Shown: piece after piece, positions 23,001-34,381 of the stretch
Numbering within the stretch: position 1 is the stretch's first letter
Layout: each line of letters starts with the position of its first letter
From: Aphrophora alni
Lineage: Eukaryota; Arthropoda; Insecta; Hemiptera; Aphrophoridae
Reading direction: 5' to 3'
Length of the DNA: 64,000 bases
NCBI GenBank assembly: GCA_963513935.1
Contig: OY740774.1
Location: 30,289,673 to 30,353,672, forward strand
Notes under the pieces: model-generated
The model's database searches: none
What the model saw: only the letters and a program-made list of their open reading frames with translations
Told to the model about the DNA's origin: nothing
Translations under genes and position numbers: made by a program

Positions 23001-23329
23001 TTAATCCAGGCAACACAGAAACAAACGACATTGACCACGGAGAAATATACTTACGAATTAAAAATAAAAGGGAAAAATTCGCTAAGAAGTTCAATGAACT
23101 GCATCCACCAACCGAATATCAGATAAATGATTTAGTACTAGTAAGAGCTTGTATTCCGTCAAGCACAATTGAAAAACGATATCACAAGTTCTGTGAACTA
23201 TATGAAGGACCATACACCGTAATCTCTAAGATAGGAAAAACTACTTATAAGTTAGCTAGTATTAAAAATAATAAAACTCACATCCGAGGTATATTTAATT
23301 GTAGATTATTAAAAAGGTTTCATAATTAA
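20057..23329 (+). CDS. pol: Pol polyprotein: protease, RT, RNase H, integrase
   Basis: About 1,090 codons, uninterrupted. Positions are counted from the TTG at 20,060. Aspartic protease: DTG at 60-62, ILGLEFL at 134-140. Reverse transcriptase about 235-450: LDLTSSFWQIPL at 335-346 with the first catalytic Asp, YVDD at 398-401, YLGF at 444-447. RNase H about 540-660: TDAS at 546-549, E587 or E589, TDN at 613-615, VADTLSR at 655-661. Integrase: zinc-binding H758, H763, C793, C796; catalytic D825, D884 and E919 with the D-35-E spacing; GPY motif at 1050-1052. This order is Ty3/Gypsy. All catalytic residues are present, so the enzymes should be functional. There is no own start codon, so translation probably follows readthrough of the preceding UGA. 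No chromodomain and no env frame follow. Confidence 0.96.
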   Translation, partial: KLEWNVDLADKNKATINTLFTDLKDYLEDNHDTSDIINDINKCPEIKLVFNECVQVRALIDTGCEVNSISESFYNTNKLNLGVFEELPVAGVKVIGALGLRSKSVKKQIFIKVKLGTELIAVHFIIVPELIRDCILGLEFLSRNHAIVNFINNKLEIGNKLNYGVGRKEIKFEDSSEVNIESLNNCLQIEEDKYEFDINKISNLEHVPLENRQRLYSIFNKYKTVFSKKPGLISTYYHKFQVTDRTPYCQRSWPVATKFREAVDAEIQRMLSYGIIERANSAYINPIVPVCKKDGSVRICLDARTINARTIPDYEGIRPIQELLTIGKKISWMSSLDLTSSFWQIPLHEDCKDFTAFLYKGLCYRYKTVPFGLSTSLASLTRGLDSILTEEVKRNLIMYVDDCLCISQNWEDHVDQLEKILKVFQDANLTVNFEKSMFCRKEIDYLGFVITTDGIKPQEQKMMAIQNFPRPKTPKQLKSFLGLTNFYHRFSKNYAQTTAPLQGLLKKGTKFKWTNSINQSFLAVKEEFIEAVTLKHPNMEKMFYLQTDASDIASGAQLYQLDDQNNIAVVGFTSRTFKGAERFYSTAEKELYSVVLGLRKFRNFLLGRKITVITDNKAITFINQCKLLNARMTRWILLIQEYNIQIRHCKGKENIVADTLSRFPEDGECSQENGEDRLVQIQLVLQKFNPEVGEQLQNIEVLQKKDTKFRNIVGKLEENDPKILECYKLFEKKLFRKERGMWKLMIPEKFIEVLIKEIHEICGHIGISKCYHNFKEDFTGDKVAKKVRDIIIKCLRCQKCKHDNKGRNAELTPIIPKGKGELVCVDYYGPLPRSVYGSRYILVVIDAISKYTKLYKVKNTTTVTTLNQIRKYIKEVQLPKYILSDNGTQFTSKKWTEGLQELGIRQRTVAIRNPQSNLAERVMRNLGQLFRILLPDNHQEWGRLLETVESFMNESYHDTIESTPLEVQFNTRPTRIWKKYLINPGNTETNDIDHGEIYLRIKNKREKFAKKFNELHPPTEYQINDLVLVRACIPSSTIEKRYHKFCELYEGPYTVISKIGKTTYKLASIKNNKTHIRGIFNCRLLKRFHN

Positions 23330-23751
23330 TTAGAGAGTTAAGTAAACAAAAATAAATGAATTTAACTGTAAAATAAAATGTAAACAAACACATGTCCTAC
23401 AGTTGAAGAGGGTCAAGGGAACAATGTTAATTGGGGTTTACAAGAAGGGTTTGTTGACGTGGGATTCTAGACAATGCCATTGTTAAGAAAAAAGGTTGAC
23501 CGCAGTTTAGGTCATAAAGTCATTTAAAGGGACAGTAATTCTAATGGGTTTTTAAATGAGAGTAAGAGTAGGTCATAAAGTCATTTAAAGGGACAGTAAT
23601 TCTAATGGGTTTTTAAATGAGAGTAAGAGTAGGTCATAGTCCATGTTACGATATGTATATGTGTATTATTAAAATAAGTTTAGTGTAAAGGTGTATCAAA
23701 AGCAAATTTTATCATTAATTATGCAATTAACATAAAATTTCTTGGGACTTA
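23330..23751 (+). other. 3' untranslated part of the element; no env, no clear polypurine tract
   Basis: Between the pol stop and the 3' LTR there is no frame that could encode an envelope protein. The bases just before the LTR (CTTGGGACTTA) are not a classic polypurine tract. Purine-rich words exist further up (GAAGAGGGTCAAGGGA near 23,404). Confidence 0.6.
23509..23638 (+). repeat. 61-bp tandem repeat, two copies plus a fragment
   Basis: AGGTCATAAAGTCATTTAAA begins identical 61-bp units at 23,509 and 23,570, and a third start (AGGTCATA) follows at 23,631. Each unit carries an AAAGGGACAG purine-rich word. It sits in the element's 3' untranslated region, where Gypsy elements can hold regulatory or priming signals. 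Confidence 0.92.
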
Positions 23752-25033
23752 TGTAACGTTGAGAAGCCCTAAGTAAAAGCTTTGTCCAATTCAAAATGTT
23801 TAAACCTTGTCAGTTAGAAATAAATGTCAAACATAAACGTCACTCCAACACATAATAAATTTTGTTAAAGGATTTCTAAGGAAACAATACTTCGAAACTA
23901 CAAAATTATTGAAAGGGCGAGGGCAGCGTGACAAATTAAATAGGAAGAGTTGAGTTATGTAATGTGACAACATGGGAAATTAGAAAGTTTGTGTACGCCC
24001 AAGTTAACAAAAGAAAAAGAGACAAAAAACTAGGCAGAGGTACGTTGAACTCAGCTAAGAATCAAGATTTAACGAACTTTGAAAGACGGTTAGAGTTTGA
24101 AAAATCAAATCCAACCAACCAAAAAGAAGCGTCATCCAGAAATAAGCGAAGAAGGGGTAAAACGGGAAAACTCTGCGTAAGAATTAAAAAATCAGAAAAA
24201 GCAGTGAAGAACGAGCGTCGCAAGGGAGAGGAACTAGGAACAGGGCGAAGTTCGCCAAATCGTCGTAAAGTTGAAGAAAAGTTTTAAGTCATCGAATTAT
24301 ATTAAAATCATCGTAAAGTTAAAGAAGAGTTTTGATTAATTGACCAAGAATTCAAGCAACAGAGTGAGGTAGTTCAAGCTTCGAGATCGTCAAAGTGCCT
24401 ATAAATTGGATTAAGTTTCTTGTGATATCTGCCATAAGTTCGAGGGATCATCTCACCTGTAAAACTCCAAGAAGACATCATTCCATGCTACTGAACCACG
24501 ATAAGTTATCTGATTAGTTATTGTAGTTCTTTACTTCAGGTTACCAAAGAAACCACGCCCCACTTTAAATAAAATCTGAGCTAGGCCGAGAGCCATTTAA
24601 ACTTAAATTTTCAAAGAGCAATCAAAGTAACTTCATTATATAATTGGTAAATTATACCTGGCGCCCAACAAATCAATAAAACAATTGAGAATTAAAATAT
24701 AAAGACTAAATTAAAATTACAATTAATGATACGATTTTGATGCACCTAATAATAATAATAAAATTGCTATGTTCTAGAATTAAGTATTTCATTGTGTTAT
24801 AAATGTTTATGTCTAGTTTAAGTTGAATGGATGAGATTTAGTGATAAGATGAATAAATTTGAATACTCATATGTGCATCAATTAATTTGAAGATTTAATT
24901 AATTCAACTGTTATATATTGGCACCCAACTTTAGGTGCAAATTGTATTTTAAAGAATAAATAATTTAAATATGATAACGTAGTTGTGTTTTAATCAAAGT
25001 AATTAATTAAAAATAAATAATAAAGGTTATAAT
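23752..25033 (+). repeat. 3' LTR (1,282 bp)
   Basis: Copy of the 5' LTR with no difference found on reading line by line. It supplies polyadenylation of the element RNA. It holds the same internal primer-binding-site-like words (24,659 and 24,919) and the same ATG-less open frame (23,964-24,287). Confidence 0.97.
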
Positions 25034-25037
25034 ATAT
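25034..25037 (+). repeat. target-site duplication ATAT (right)
   Basis: Partner of 16,966-16,969; see the caution there about the AT-repeat background. Confidence 0.5.
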
Positions 25038-25040
25038 ATA

Positions 25041-26094
25041 ACAATATGAACCAATACAAAATTGATATTTGATTTCATAACACCTAATCACATTTAAAAT
25101 GAGGGCTACATTCTTAAGAAATGTTTGAAATGAATTAAAACAGGGTTAAATTTTAGATACAAGAGTTGAAGCACGATTTGATAAAAACATTAGGGACAAA
25201 TTTGATTGCAGTTATTTTGATTTAAATCAATCGAGTATTAAAGGCGTAACCTTTGTTGCAACTTTTGGTATTTAGTAGTTCGGGTGATAACAGAAAGCAT
25301 TGTAATTTATTAAGAACTGGTAGAGTAAACTTTTTTTTTTAAATTGTCAGTTTTATTACCTACTTTCTAGAGTACATATGCAAGAATTTGTTTATCAAGG
25401 TAAAGTGTCCTTTTTAAATATTTTTTTCCTGGCAAACCGTATCTTTCTAACCAGATTTACGTAAAACAAATTAAAAGTTATTCTCGAAAAAATAAACAGA
25501 TTTTCATAACCAAATTTCAAGTAAATGATGAAATTTTGTATATGGGTAACATCGTTGACTAGATCCGGCTCCGATTAACTGGAAAAAATTGATAAATGAG
25601 TAAAATGACAATTTTTTGTTTCATCCTAACATTTCGATATTCCCTTCATTTCCAAGTTTTTTATTAATATTTTTATTTTTCTACGACCTATAGAGCCGGA
25701 GATATTTTTAAATTACTGTAGCGATTCACTCAAAATGCATCAAAAATTCATTTTTATCCACTTTTCTAGCAAATCTCCAGTCCGATTTTGTTAATTGTTT
25801 TTTCAGTTTCCCACTCATTTGTATGTACAAAAATAAAAAAACAATAACAAAAATCACCTTTCCAGTTACATCACTTTTCATAGATTTTTTGACTAATTTC
25901 CTTCTACTACATATATATATATATGATCAAGAGATAAAACAAGCCTATGGGCTGTAGTAGTAGGACACTCATTGATTTCTTTTGTAAAAAATATTTTATA
26001 ACGACTTCTCGTAATTTTGTGGCACTTCAATTGACACTTAAATGTAGTACACGTCGATTAATTGAAACTTTATTTTTGACTGATTTTCAAGTTT
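25041..26094. other. AT-rich stretch, no gene seen
   Basis: Flanking DNA of the insertion. It contains a short AT run near 25,912-25,924 and nothing else supportable. Confidence 0.45.
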
Positions 26095-26327
26095 CATGGC
26101 ATCAGGAAACCAAAAAATAATATTCGAAATGTCGTCGGTCGGTCGGTCGTCGTCTGATGGTAAACACAAAACAAAAAACTTAAGACAAGAACGTAAACTT
26201 TGGTTTGGTAAACTACAGTCTGCTCATGTAGAACACTATTGAAATTCATAAACATTTTGGCGGCTATTTTAAACACTTTTTTGTTCGTATCTCATGTGTT
26301 ATTCAACTTTTACCACACTAAACTATG
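26095..26327 (+). repeat. dispersed repeat R4, copy 2
   Basis: Partner of 15,933-16,181. A GTCGGTCGGTCGGTCG-type tract marks the middle. The 60-codon minus-strand frame over this repeat is not taken as a gene. Confidence 0.6.
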
Positions 26328-28090
26328 GTAACTAACCGACTTCTCTACAATAGCAAAGTCTTGACTTAAAGTAAATGTGATATTCATACAGTTAGGCGAG
26401 GCGGCAGAGACGAGGCACGACACCAGCGAGTGCAGATATTTTAATACATACACAAATACGAGGTTGGTTAGGGTCTAGTAAATGTCAACAAAGTAGTAAT
26501 ATACACAATTACAAAGTTCATAAGAAATTTGTAACATAGTTTTGAAGAAAACTTATCCTCCTGGAGAAGACTCATTGATTAACCATTACGATTTATCATA
26601 CCCTACCAGGTTCAAGATATTAAAAATACAAAATCCTTTTATTACATTTATTAAAGGATTTGCTTATATTACATTTTATGACGGTGCTGAGTAGGTACCA
26701 TGAAGGTGTCCACTAACTGTTTTTGAGAGAGAGAAATTTAAAACGATTTTTAATGTCAAATCAAATCAGTGACACCAAAAATTTGAATACAATTCTTTTC
26801 AAAAATACTATTTTACTGGCATGACTTATCATACAAAACGTAATACAATCGATTCAAAGTCTTCACGTCAGAATCTGTTAACAAACGACCAGGCGTTTTA
26901 TTTTACCAACGAACCTTTTGTTTCCAATGTTTTATTCAACCCAGTTGTAGGGTCATGAGTTACCTTTCACTGGTGCTTGACATTTATTTAGAACCCACCT
27001 CTGTACCTGATAATTCTAAGTAAAGCAAAGATTATAAAAATATAGACAATCGTAATTTGTATCACGTGGCTGGAATGATTGTCAGAAAAGTTCACTTTCT
27101 TCACCTCCCCCTTAACTAAATAGAAATTCCATGTTTTAAATTAAAATTTTAATAACACTGAAAACTATAACACAGTGAGAATAGGTTAGGTTATATTATT
27201 ACATCCTTCCATTATTATTTAAAATACTCAGATCTAGTCATTTCCCGGAAGTACAGTAAAACATTGACTCCAAATAAATGTTTATATCCACTTCTTTCGC
27301 TCGTGTCACTGTTACGACTCTAGCGGCCTATTTTAATTTGCTTCTTTTGAGGTTAGTATAGTCTCTCATGTAGCAAATTTCATGTTCTTCTCTTAATTAT
27401 CCGGTTCCTATAGCGCTTACATACAAACCACAAAGATTAGTGACATGCTGTTCCTTGAGGCCATCAAATATAATGGTAGGTCAAACTGAAGGTAAAAATT
27501 GTTTGTGATTACCTAACCTAACCTTTACTTCTTGGTAAGTAAAAGACGATTTTTCAACAGTATATACATCCCTTATGTAAATACATTCATCTAAAATGAG
27601 TAACAACAGAAATATGTTGTCTTACCGACTCTAAAACCGACAGACTTACGTGTGTTTAGTTTCGATTTATCCAACCAAAAAAGAAGCTGCCTCAATAATA
27701 ACCCTGGACAATACATGTCTGGGTAGAGGTCGTGAGTTTATAAACACAATTTGAAACCAATGATAAATGTTTAGACGTGTATTGATGTGTGTAGAATCAA
27801 TATCTGTCCTGAATCCATTGTACACTGCTCTTTGTTAAAAGACACCCCCTTCTTGTCACTGAAACCTAACATCAGAACCTTGTTAATGACTTCTTATATT
27901 CCATTACTGATATGACATGAACTAATAGGCTTTTTATGGAAGTGTCTTTTTAGTATTAGTGATACATTTTAAAGAAGTTTCTTTGAATTTCCTTTGTTTT
28001 GTTTCTAAACTACTCGTTGTATACATCGATCTACCTTATCAAGATACCCCCCCCCCCCTGTAAACAAAACAATCTAGTATTTACATATTT
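26328..28090. other. AT-rich stretch, no gene seen
   Basis: Only short TTAGG-like words (27,184 and 27,508) and a C12 run (28,046-28,057) stand out. Confidence 0.45.
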
Positions 28091-28107
28091 AAGTGAAATT
28101 TTTTTGT

Positions 28108-28176
28108 ACACGGTAGAATGGGATGAATTCATGAGGCGGAATGTGTAATGAAACGCTGCACCCCTCCATTGAAAGG
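28108..28176 (+). repeat. dispersed repeat R5, copy 1
   Basis: CACGGTAGAAT, GAATTCA, and AAACGCTGCACCCC occur here in the same order as on the reverse strand at 58,140-58,222. Non-coding. Confidence 0.6.
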
Positions 28177-28368
28177 ACACGACTCAATCCCCAACACTAT
28201 AACACGTTTATGTAAACATCGCATTGAGGGTTGTACAGCTTAGTGTATCATAAATTATCAAGGATATGTATCATAATCAAGCTATATGAAAATAAACCAA
28301 TGCCTTTAACAATCTTTAATTGTATAATGCCATTATAACTTCCATAATGAATTTGTTGATAAAGAGCA

Positions 28369-28600
28369 TTTCAAATGCCTATAATTTTAATTGGTCATTT
28401 GAATGAAAATTTTACTCCAGAGGAGTTAAAAACTTTAAATGATTTGTTAAACTTTGAACTTAATTTGAAAACGAATAGTGTCGCATTATATCCACCACTA
28501 TATCTAAAAGTACAATTGACGCTGTATTTCATAGATTTTTGTCATTTATATTCAAAGGCGAGGGAACAAAAGAAGATCAAATAACGATATTTTGATACTG
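28369..28600 (+). pseudogene. endonuclease/exonuclease/phosphatase domain remnant from a transposon
   Basis: The frame from ATG 28,375 gives PIILIGHLNENF, which resembles the PIILxGDFNxxF strand of EEP-type nucleases with the catalytic D replaced by H. After a frameshift near 28,490-28,503, the next frame gives SKSTIDAVFHRFLSF (28,503-28,547), matching the family's STIDAVFxRF strand, and ends at TGA 28,593. Such domains occur in Helentron-type elements and in many LINEs; which one this came from cannot be told. The lost catalytic residue and the frameshift mark it as dead. Confidence 0.6.
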
Positions 28601-31419
28601 TCAACAAAAATTATCTTGAAAAACTTTAGTTACTATAAGTTCATTTTCTGAAAATTTATTTTTATCCAAATTTCTTATTATTAAATAAAATTATATAAAT
28701 TGGGTATACTTACACATATAACTAAATTTAAAATTACCTCACACATGTAACCTGGTTCCTACCTGTTGTGTATGGAGATTTTACCTAGGTTTTAATTCTG
28801 TATTATAATAATTTGAGTAGAATTTTCAGCTTTCGTAGCATTCTTTTATTAATGTCATTAGGTAACCGTATGTGTTTCAAGACTTAATAAATATAAACAA
28901 TGCTAGGATTAGCAGAAGAGTGTACTCAAACTATTAACGTAAATCATAGCAGATATACTTATTATTATTATTTCCGTTATGTATAGTTAGTTTATGTAAT
29001 ATATACACATACACATATCACAGAGACCCGTAAATTTTATGTTCAAGTATGACCTATTTGTTTTTTACTGTGAATATTGTCACCTCAATATCTAAGCTGA
29101 GGTGAAATTTAACCTAATTTTAAATAGGGGAGGGGGGCTGGACTATTTAAAGATTTAAACAAGCTCGACTTAATTTAAAAGTTATTTAAAATCTATATTC
29201 ACTAACGTTTAATTTTTGAAATGTTGACTAATATTTTCAGAAAGAGAGAATAATATATCCTACACATAAAGTAATTTCATTTCATTTCCTCACCGGACAA
29301 ATTATCAACCACTATTTGTATCTTTTGAGAAGTAACACGTGTATTCAAAGTATTGCCTGTAACATTATTTTTAAATAACCCCTCTTTACACGATTGCAAA
29401 GATGGTTGAAATTATAGTATATTTTAAAGATCAGTTTTATTCTAATAGAGCTGAGTACCTCCACACTACGTTCAGTTTGTTCAACAGCATCTACATCGTA
29501 GACTCTAAGCCAATGTATTAGAAAGAGAGGTTCAGGAAAAAGTGATTCTATTTTCTCGAGTAATTTAAAAATAAATTACTCAATACAGAACATTTTCTTA
29601 GAAAAATTATGACAATGAATCATTAATGAATGCCATAAAACCACTCATTATTGCTTTAAAGTTAGAGATCATTATTTTAAAATTTAATAATTTCACATGT
29701 AAATAACTAATACAATCAATTTATTTACTCTGAAAATAAAATACCTGTAAAACGATTAATCCAAATTCTATTAAACTATGCAAAATATTGTACAAATTTT
29801 CACTCGCACCAAAATGCCAATTCATTACTTGTTAGCAAAAAAGATAAAAGTCCACCATGTACGCTATTTTAGATTTTGTAGAATAATTTAAACGACATTT
29901 GTATATGTAAGTAGTGTCCAAACTTGCCCCACTTGTTTCGTAAACTCATATTAAATTTAAATAACATGAAATAAGTTCTAAATAATCGCACGCATTTTGA
30001 AAATGCAACATTAAAAAAAATTGTATAAATGGTTAAATACAATAATATGAGAATTATCTATTTTTGTATAGCAGTTACTCCGAAAATTTTGAATTACGGG
30101 GAAAACACCCCGAGATGAAGCTAAAATTACAATAAATGTGAATGGGATTAGTCATCTCGATTAGCTTACAGAACACTGCAAAGGGGACATTCAACGAATT
30201 CCAGACAAACTACACAAAAATAACATTTTAAAAAACACGTTACTGCATTTGGATGACGTCAAAATTTTTATTTTCGTGTAAAACTCGGGATTTAATTTTT
30301 GCTCCCCGTTGTACTATGCACATGCAAGAAAAGAGAGTGAGACACCTTTGAAAAGCATTTTTCAATAAAGTATTCCTAGACCAGTTTATCATTTAAAAAT
30401 GTATTGGATGATTTCACTACTTATTAATAGTTAAACTGGCAGACTTGAATATAAGAAATAGTAATGTCTACCTTGAAAGTGAAGTGTTCATGTAATTTTA
30501 TTTTAAAAAGGTGAAATATGAGAAAACAGGTAGGCTATGTCATTTTCGTTTTGCCATACACTTATCTGAAAACATTGACTAGATTCATCAAAACCCGTTT
30601 TATTACGGGTACATTTTGTGTTAGATATCTTATAGTTTTTACAATTTGGCAACATAGAGGGGGAGGGGACTATTTTTGACAAGTTCTTCTCAGAAAATGT
30701 AAAAAATTAGCCATTTAAAAAAAATTGGGGTGCTATTTGTTCTCGGTACAAGCAACCTTTTTTTCCAAATAGCAATGATTTTCAATTTTTATTTGTAAAT
30801 ATGCAGCAATTTGTTTATAACAGTCAATTTTTATTTTTATACCTAATAATTGAATCGACATGCAAATAATTCAGACGTTTTTAAAACTCATAAATAACAA
30901 GTTGAAACCAGTTTCATTAAAATCCATTCTTTTAATTCCGAAATATATTGAGATTTCAAAAATAATTAAAATTTAAATGTTTGTAGTTTTCGTTATTTGT
31001 TGTTTAATTCTCGATAAAAGCTCGTTATTGTATGACGATATAATTGTGAGTTATTAAAACAGCAGCTGTTATTTTGTGTTAATTATTTGTTTCCATAGCA
31101 ATATTTGTTTTCATTGATTAATTTTCATACACAGGATTCTAGTATTTGGTAAACATGTAGTAGTTTACAATTTAATTAAATGGTATTTTTAATTACCATC
31201 TTGACTTTACCGTTAGAAACACACATCGAATTATCGAGTGTTATTATGAATGTGAATTGAGTTTATAAGCCAGGTTAAGAAAGTTTCGATATGTTTTTGA
31301 GAATGTCAGTGTAGTCGTGTATATCAAGCTTGTTAGTATGTTTGAAACTACCAAAATTGTTGGAGAAATCAAGAGGCCAGGAAATCCATTGTAAAAAATG
31401 GTCTTTTGGAGAAATGTAG
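28601..31419. other. AT-rich stretch, no gene seen
   Basis: No supportable gene, RNA or repeat pair. Two G-rich words occur near 29,130 and 30,660. Confidence 0.4.
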
Positions 31420-31545
31420 GATGAAATTATTCAAAACATAGCTGAGATATATGCCAACACATTAAGAAATGCTGCGCATAGCATAGAGGAAAGACCACTG
31501 CTTCACCAGGAAGAAGATGGTAGCCACTTAGATCATCTATCTTAA
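31420..31545 (+). pseudogene. C-terminal remnant of a mariner/IS630-type transposase
   Basis: An open frame of 42 codons ends at TAA 31,543-31,545. It reads like the tail of Tc1/mariner (IS630) superfamily transposases: an IIQNIAEI word, then TLRNAAHSIEER, and a closing GSHLDHLS in the place of the family's G-G-H-x-E-H-L-L end. Upstream, the expected catalytic block cannot be followed because the frame breaks. It is short, so the call is tentative. Confidence 0.45.
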
Positions 31546-31699
31546 TAACCCCTAACAAATATGAATTTAACTTAATTATAGGATTTTTTTATTAAATCCC
31601 TTTTAATTTAAAAGGAATTTAGTTACATTATTTTGTTTTTAGTAGAAAACAAAAATAAATACACTATAGTTAATTTAGTTTTAATTACTTTTAAAGACG

Positions 31700-31702
<3 letters not shown>

Positions 31703-31750
<48 letters not shown>
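31703..31750 (+). repeat. (TA)24 microsatellite
   Basis: Perfect TA run of 48 bases at the left edge of block A. Confidence 0.97.
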
Positions 31751-31753
<3 letters not shown>

Positions 31754-32089
31754 TTTAACCCACAAAATGCCCTGTTTGTCATTTTTAAGTTACAAATATA
31801 TTTTCCGAACATTTTTTACACAAAAGATTGAAACTGCAAAGTTGTCTTAATCCCCCTGCATGTCCCATGCTGAACATTTTAAGATTATATTTTTAAGCAA
31901 TTAAAAAGAAAAACAGGAATTTAACAGCAATAAAGAGTACATTTGAATCATGAATAAGGAATGCAGTCATTTTTCGTGATACAGGAACACATTATTTTGT
32001 TTGTATAAACTAGTGAGTGAGAAAGTTAATGCAATGTTTATTGCAGCGTTTATTTAATTATATTTTCTTATTAATTACTCTCATAATAA

Positions 32090-32460
32090 GAATTAATAAC
32101 AACAAAATTAATCTGTTTTTTACTCATTAAATAATACTTATAAAAAGAAAATGATCGATAAACTTCGTTGACGTAACTATATCAACACAATAAAAATAAT
32201 GTATATGTAGTAACAATTTATTTATTCCAGTTACTATTTTTGTAAGCATTTCATTGTTGGTTTTATTGATAAGTCGGTCACTAGACAAGAATAGCATAGT
32301 TTAACGGCTACGTCAGCCACTAGAATACCCTTGTTTTAACGACTAGATTCAAGTAATAGGAAAGCTATATTCTAGAGCAGTGTTTATAATGTTTTATTCA
32401 ATAGTCCGCCAGACAGAACGGAACACGACGCCGAGTTGATACCTAAAGCATCCTCTATAT
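32090..32460 (+). repeat. repeat R1, copy 1
   Basis: Marked by TCACTAGACAA, CAGCCACTAGAATACCC, CAATAGTCCGCCAGA and GGAACACGACGCC. It recurs at 40,320-40,705 (direct) and 41,228-42,085 (inverted, interrupted). Confidence 0.8.
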
Positions 32461-33984
32461 ATATTTATTATTTCATGAGTTTAAATAATTCTTTACATAT
32501 AATTTTTCTCACTATACGAAATTTGTAATGTGATTTATATTTATTCTGTTATGCCTGGCGTTGTACGGGTCAAAATGTTTTATGTACTAAGTTATATCAG
32601 CACAAATTAATGTAGATTTATAATATTTCTACTTTGTGGGTATTTACGTTATGGAAGGAATATTACACAGCCAAATCAATGACATATTATTAAATTGGCG
32701 AAAAAAATATATACACCTTTTTAACAAATTTAGAAGTCGAATTCAAAGGAATCCTTCTTAATGAGCGAAAAGAGGAATTTTGTGTTGTTATCTTTTATTT
32801 TTTTAAGACGATGTTGACCTCGAGGTATTAATTTTACTCTTATTGAAAAATATTTTATATAGGTTTAAAACTTTACAAACCAATTTGTGACGGTAACGTA
32901 CAGTAGCCTCAGACTAGGATTGTAGGGCCTATCTAGTGTAAGGGGCGTGTCCTCACTTCCACTTGCTTCCCTAGCCTTACTTGACGGTACAACCCATTTC
33001 AAGATAACTAGGTACACAAATTACTGCTTAACTACATTTAATTCCTAAAGTTACAACTTCGTGACAGACTGTTGTAAATATTTTATTCTTATTTACACCG
33101 ATAAAAGAAAAGAAAGTAGAGTACGGGTTTACACAGAAGCATATGAGGTCTATAATTTTTTTTATTGGGGTTGTACCGCTGAAACTAAACGCAACAAAGT
33201 GTGAGGGCCCCTCTTTTCCTCTCCACTCCAGACACATTCCTACCTTGAGGATGCTGTACGATAGGCCCTAACCCATTTCGAGGTCTACAACATTTGCCCC
33301 AGGTCTGCTTATGAACAATTGGGTACGAAGCTTTGAAGAGATTAATTTTATTATTATTAGATTATTTATTTAAAGCTAATTATTAACACAACGCTCGTTA
33401 ATGAAGACACGAGCTGAAGTTAACAGCCGCCATTTCCAAACTCGTCTACCATTAATAAGATAATTACGCGTCTTATTTGGGGTTGGGGCCCCAATGAATT
33501 AAACAGCCATTACAAATAAAGTATAACAAAAAATAAAACAATACAAGCACGTCACTCCACGCCTGGTTCTGAGAGCGGACGGGTTAATTATCTCCCTTTA
33601 AAATGTCGTAGTATGTCCAACATAACTGCAGTTCATATCATCTGTTCGTTGCAAAATGACACCGGAACCAAATTAGTTTCCGAGTCAAGTGGCACTGTAA
33701 CGAAGTTTTACCTGGAAGTTGGTGAGGTTAGAATATTTGTTTTAATATAGTAAGATAATGTTAGGAATAAGGTTTTTAGGCATTCATATGGGTAAACAAG
33801 ACCTAAGTCTATATCTCATAGCTAAGAGATAGGCAGGGAATATTCATATTTGACACCTTTTTACACCCACAGAGGTCGAATTATTAAAAATCGTTCTTAG
33901 TTAAGGTTTACGTTATGTTAAGATATACTCTACGAAATTCCTATTACTAGGTTGGTGTTGGGGTAAATGCTTTAGATCCAGTCA

Positions 33985-34305
33985 CAACATTTGCTTTTGT
34001 ATATTTAAACTTGTTTTTAAAAATCCATAAAAATCTATATTTAAAAAAAGGTGATAATTTCAGGACCTCACGTCAAAATCGATGAAACATTTATGTTAAC
34101 ATATCTCCAAAAATGCTTAATTTTCTATCTAGTGTTTTTAGATTTTAGTCATTAACTCAGCTAGTTACAGAAAGAGTAAAAAACTTCTTTTTTTTGTCGC
34201 TGAAAGATGAGCATATTTTAATCTCTCCTAATATTTTTTCAAAAATAACTGTTATTGTAATATTCGACGTTAAAAAGATTGGGCCCTAAATGAATAAAGA
34301 AAATC

Positions 34306-34381
<76 letters not shown>

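Larger units (their letters stand above)
16970..25033 (+). mobile_element. complete Ty3/Gypsy LTR retrotransposon (8,064 bp)
   Basis: The parts, in order, are: 5' LTR (16,970-18,251), primer binding site directly after it (18,252-18,269), gag (18,362-20,056), a UGA stop, pol in the same frame (20,057-23,329), about 420 bases of 3' untranslated sequence with a 61-bp tandem repeat, and the 3' LTR (23,752-25,033). Pol domain order (protease, RT, RNase H, integrase with GPY/F end) places it in Ty3/Gypsy (Metaviridae). No env frame follows pol, so an extracellular phase is unlikely. All frames are intact and the two LTRs show no difference on reading, which implies a very recent insertion and possible activity. 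Whether it is a relative of errantiviruses that lost env cannot be decided without a tree. Confidence 0.96.

Noticed and set aside
23330..23751. A third (env) gene in the retrotransposon
   Set aside because: There is only about 420 bases between pol and the LTR, with no adequate frame or signal peptide.
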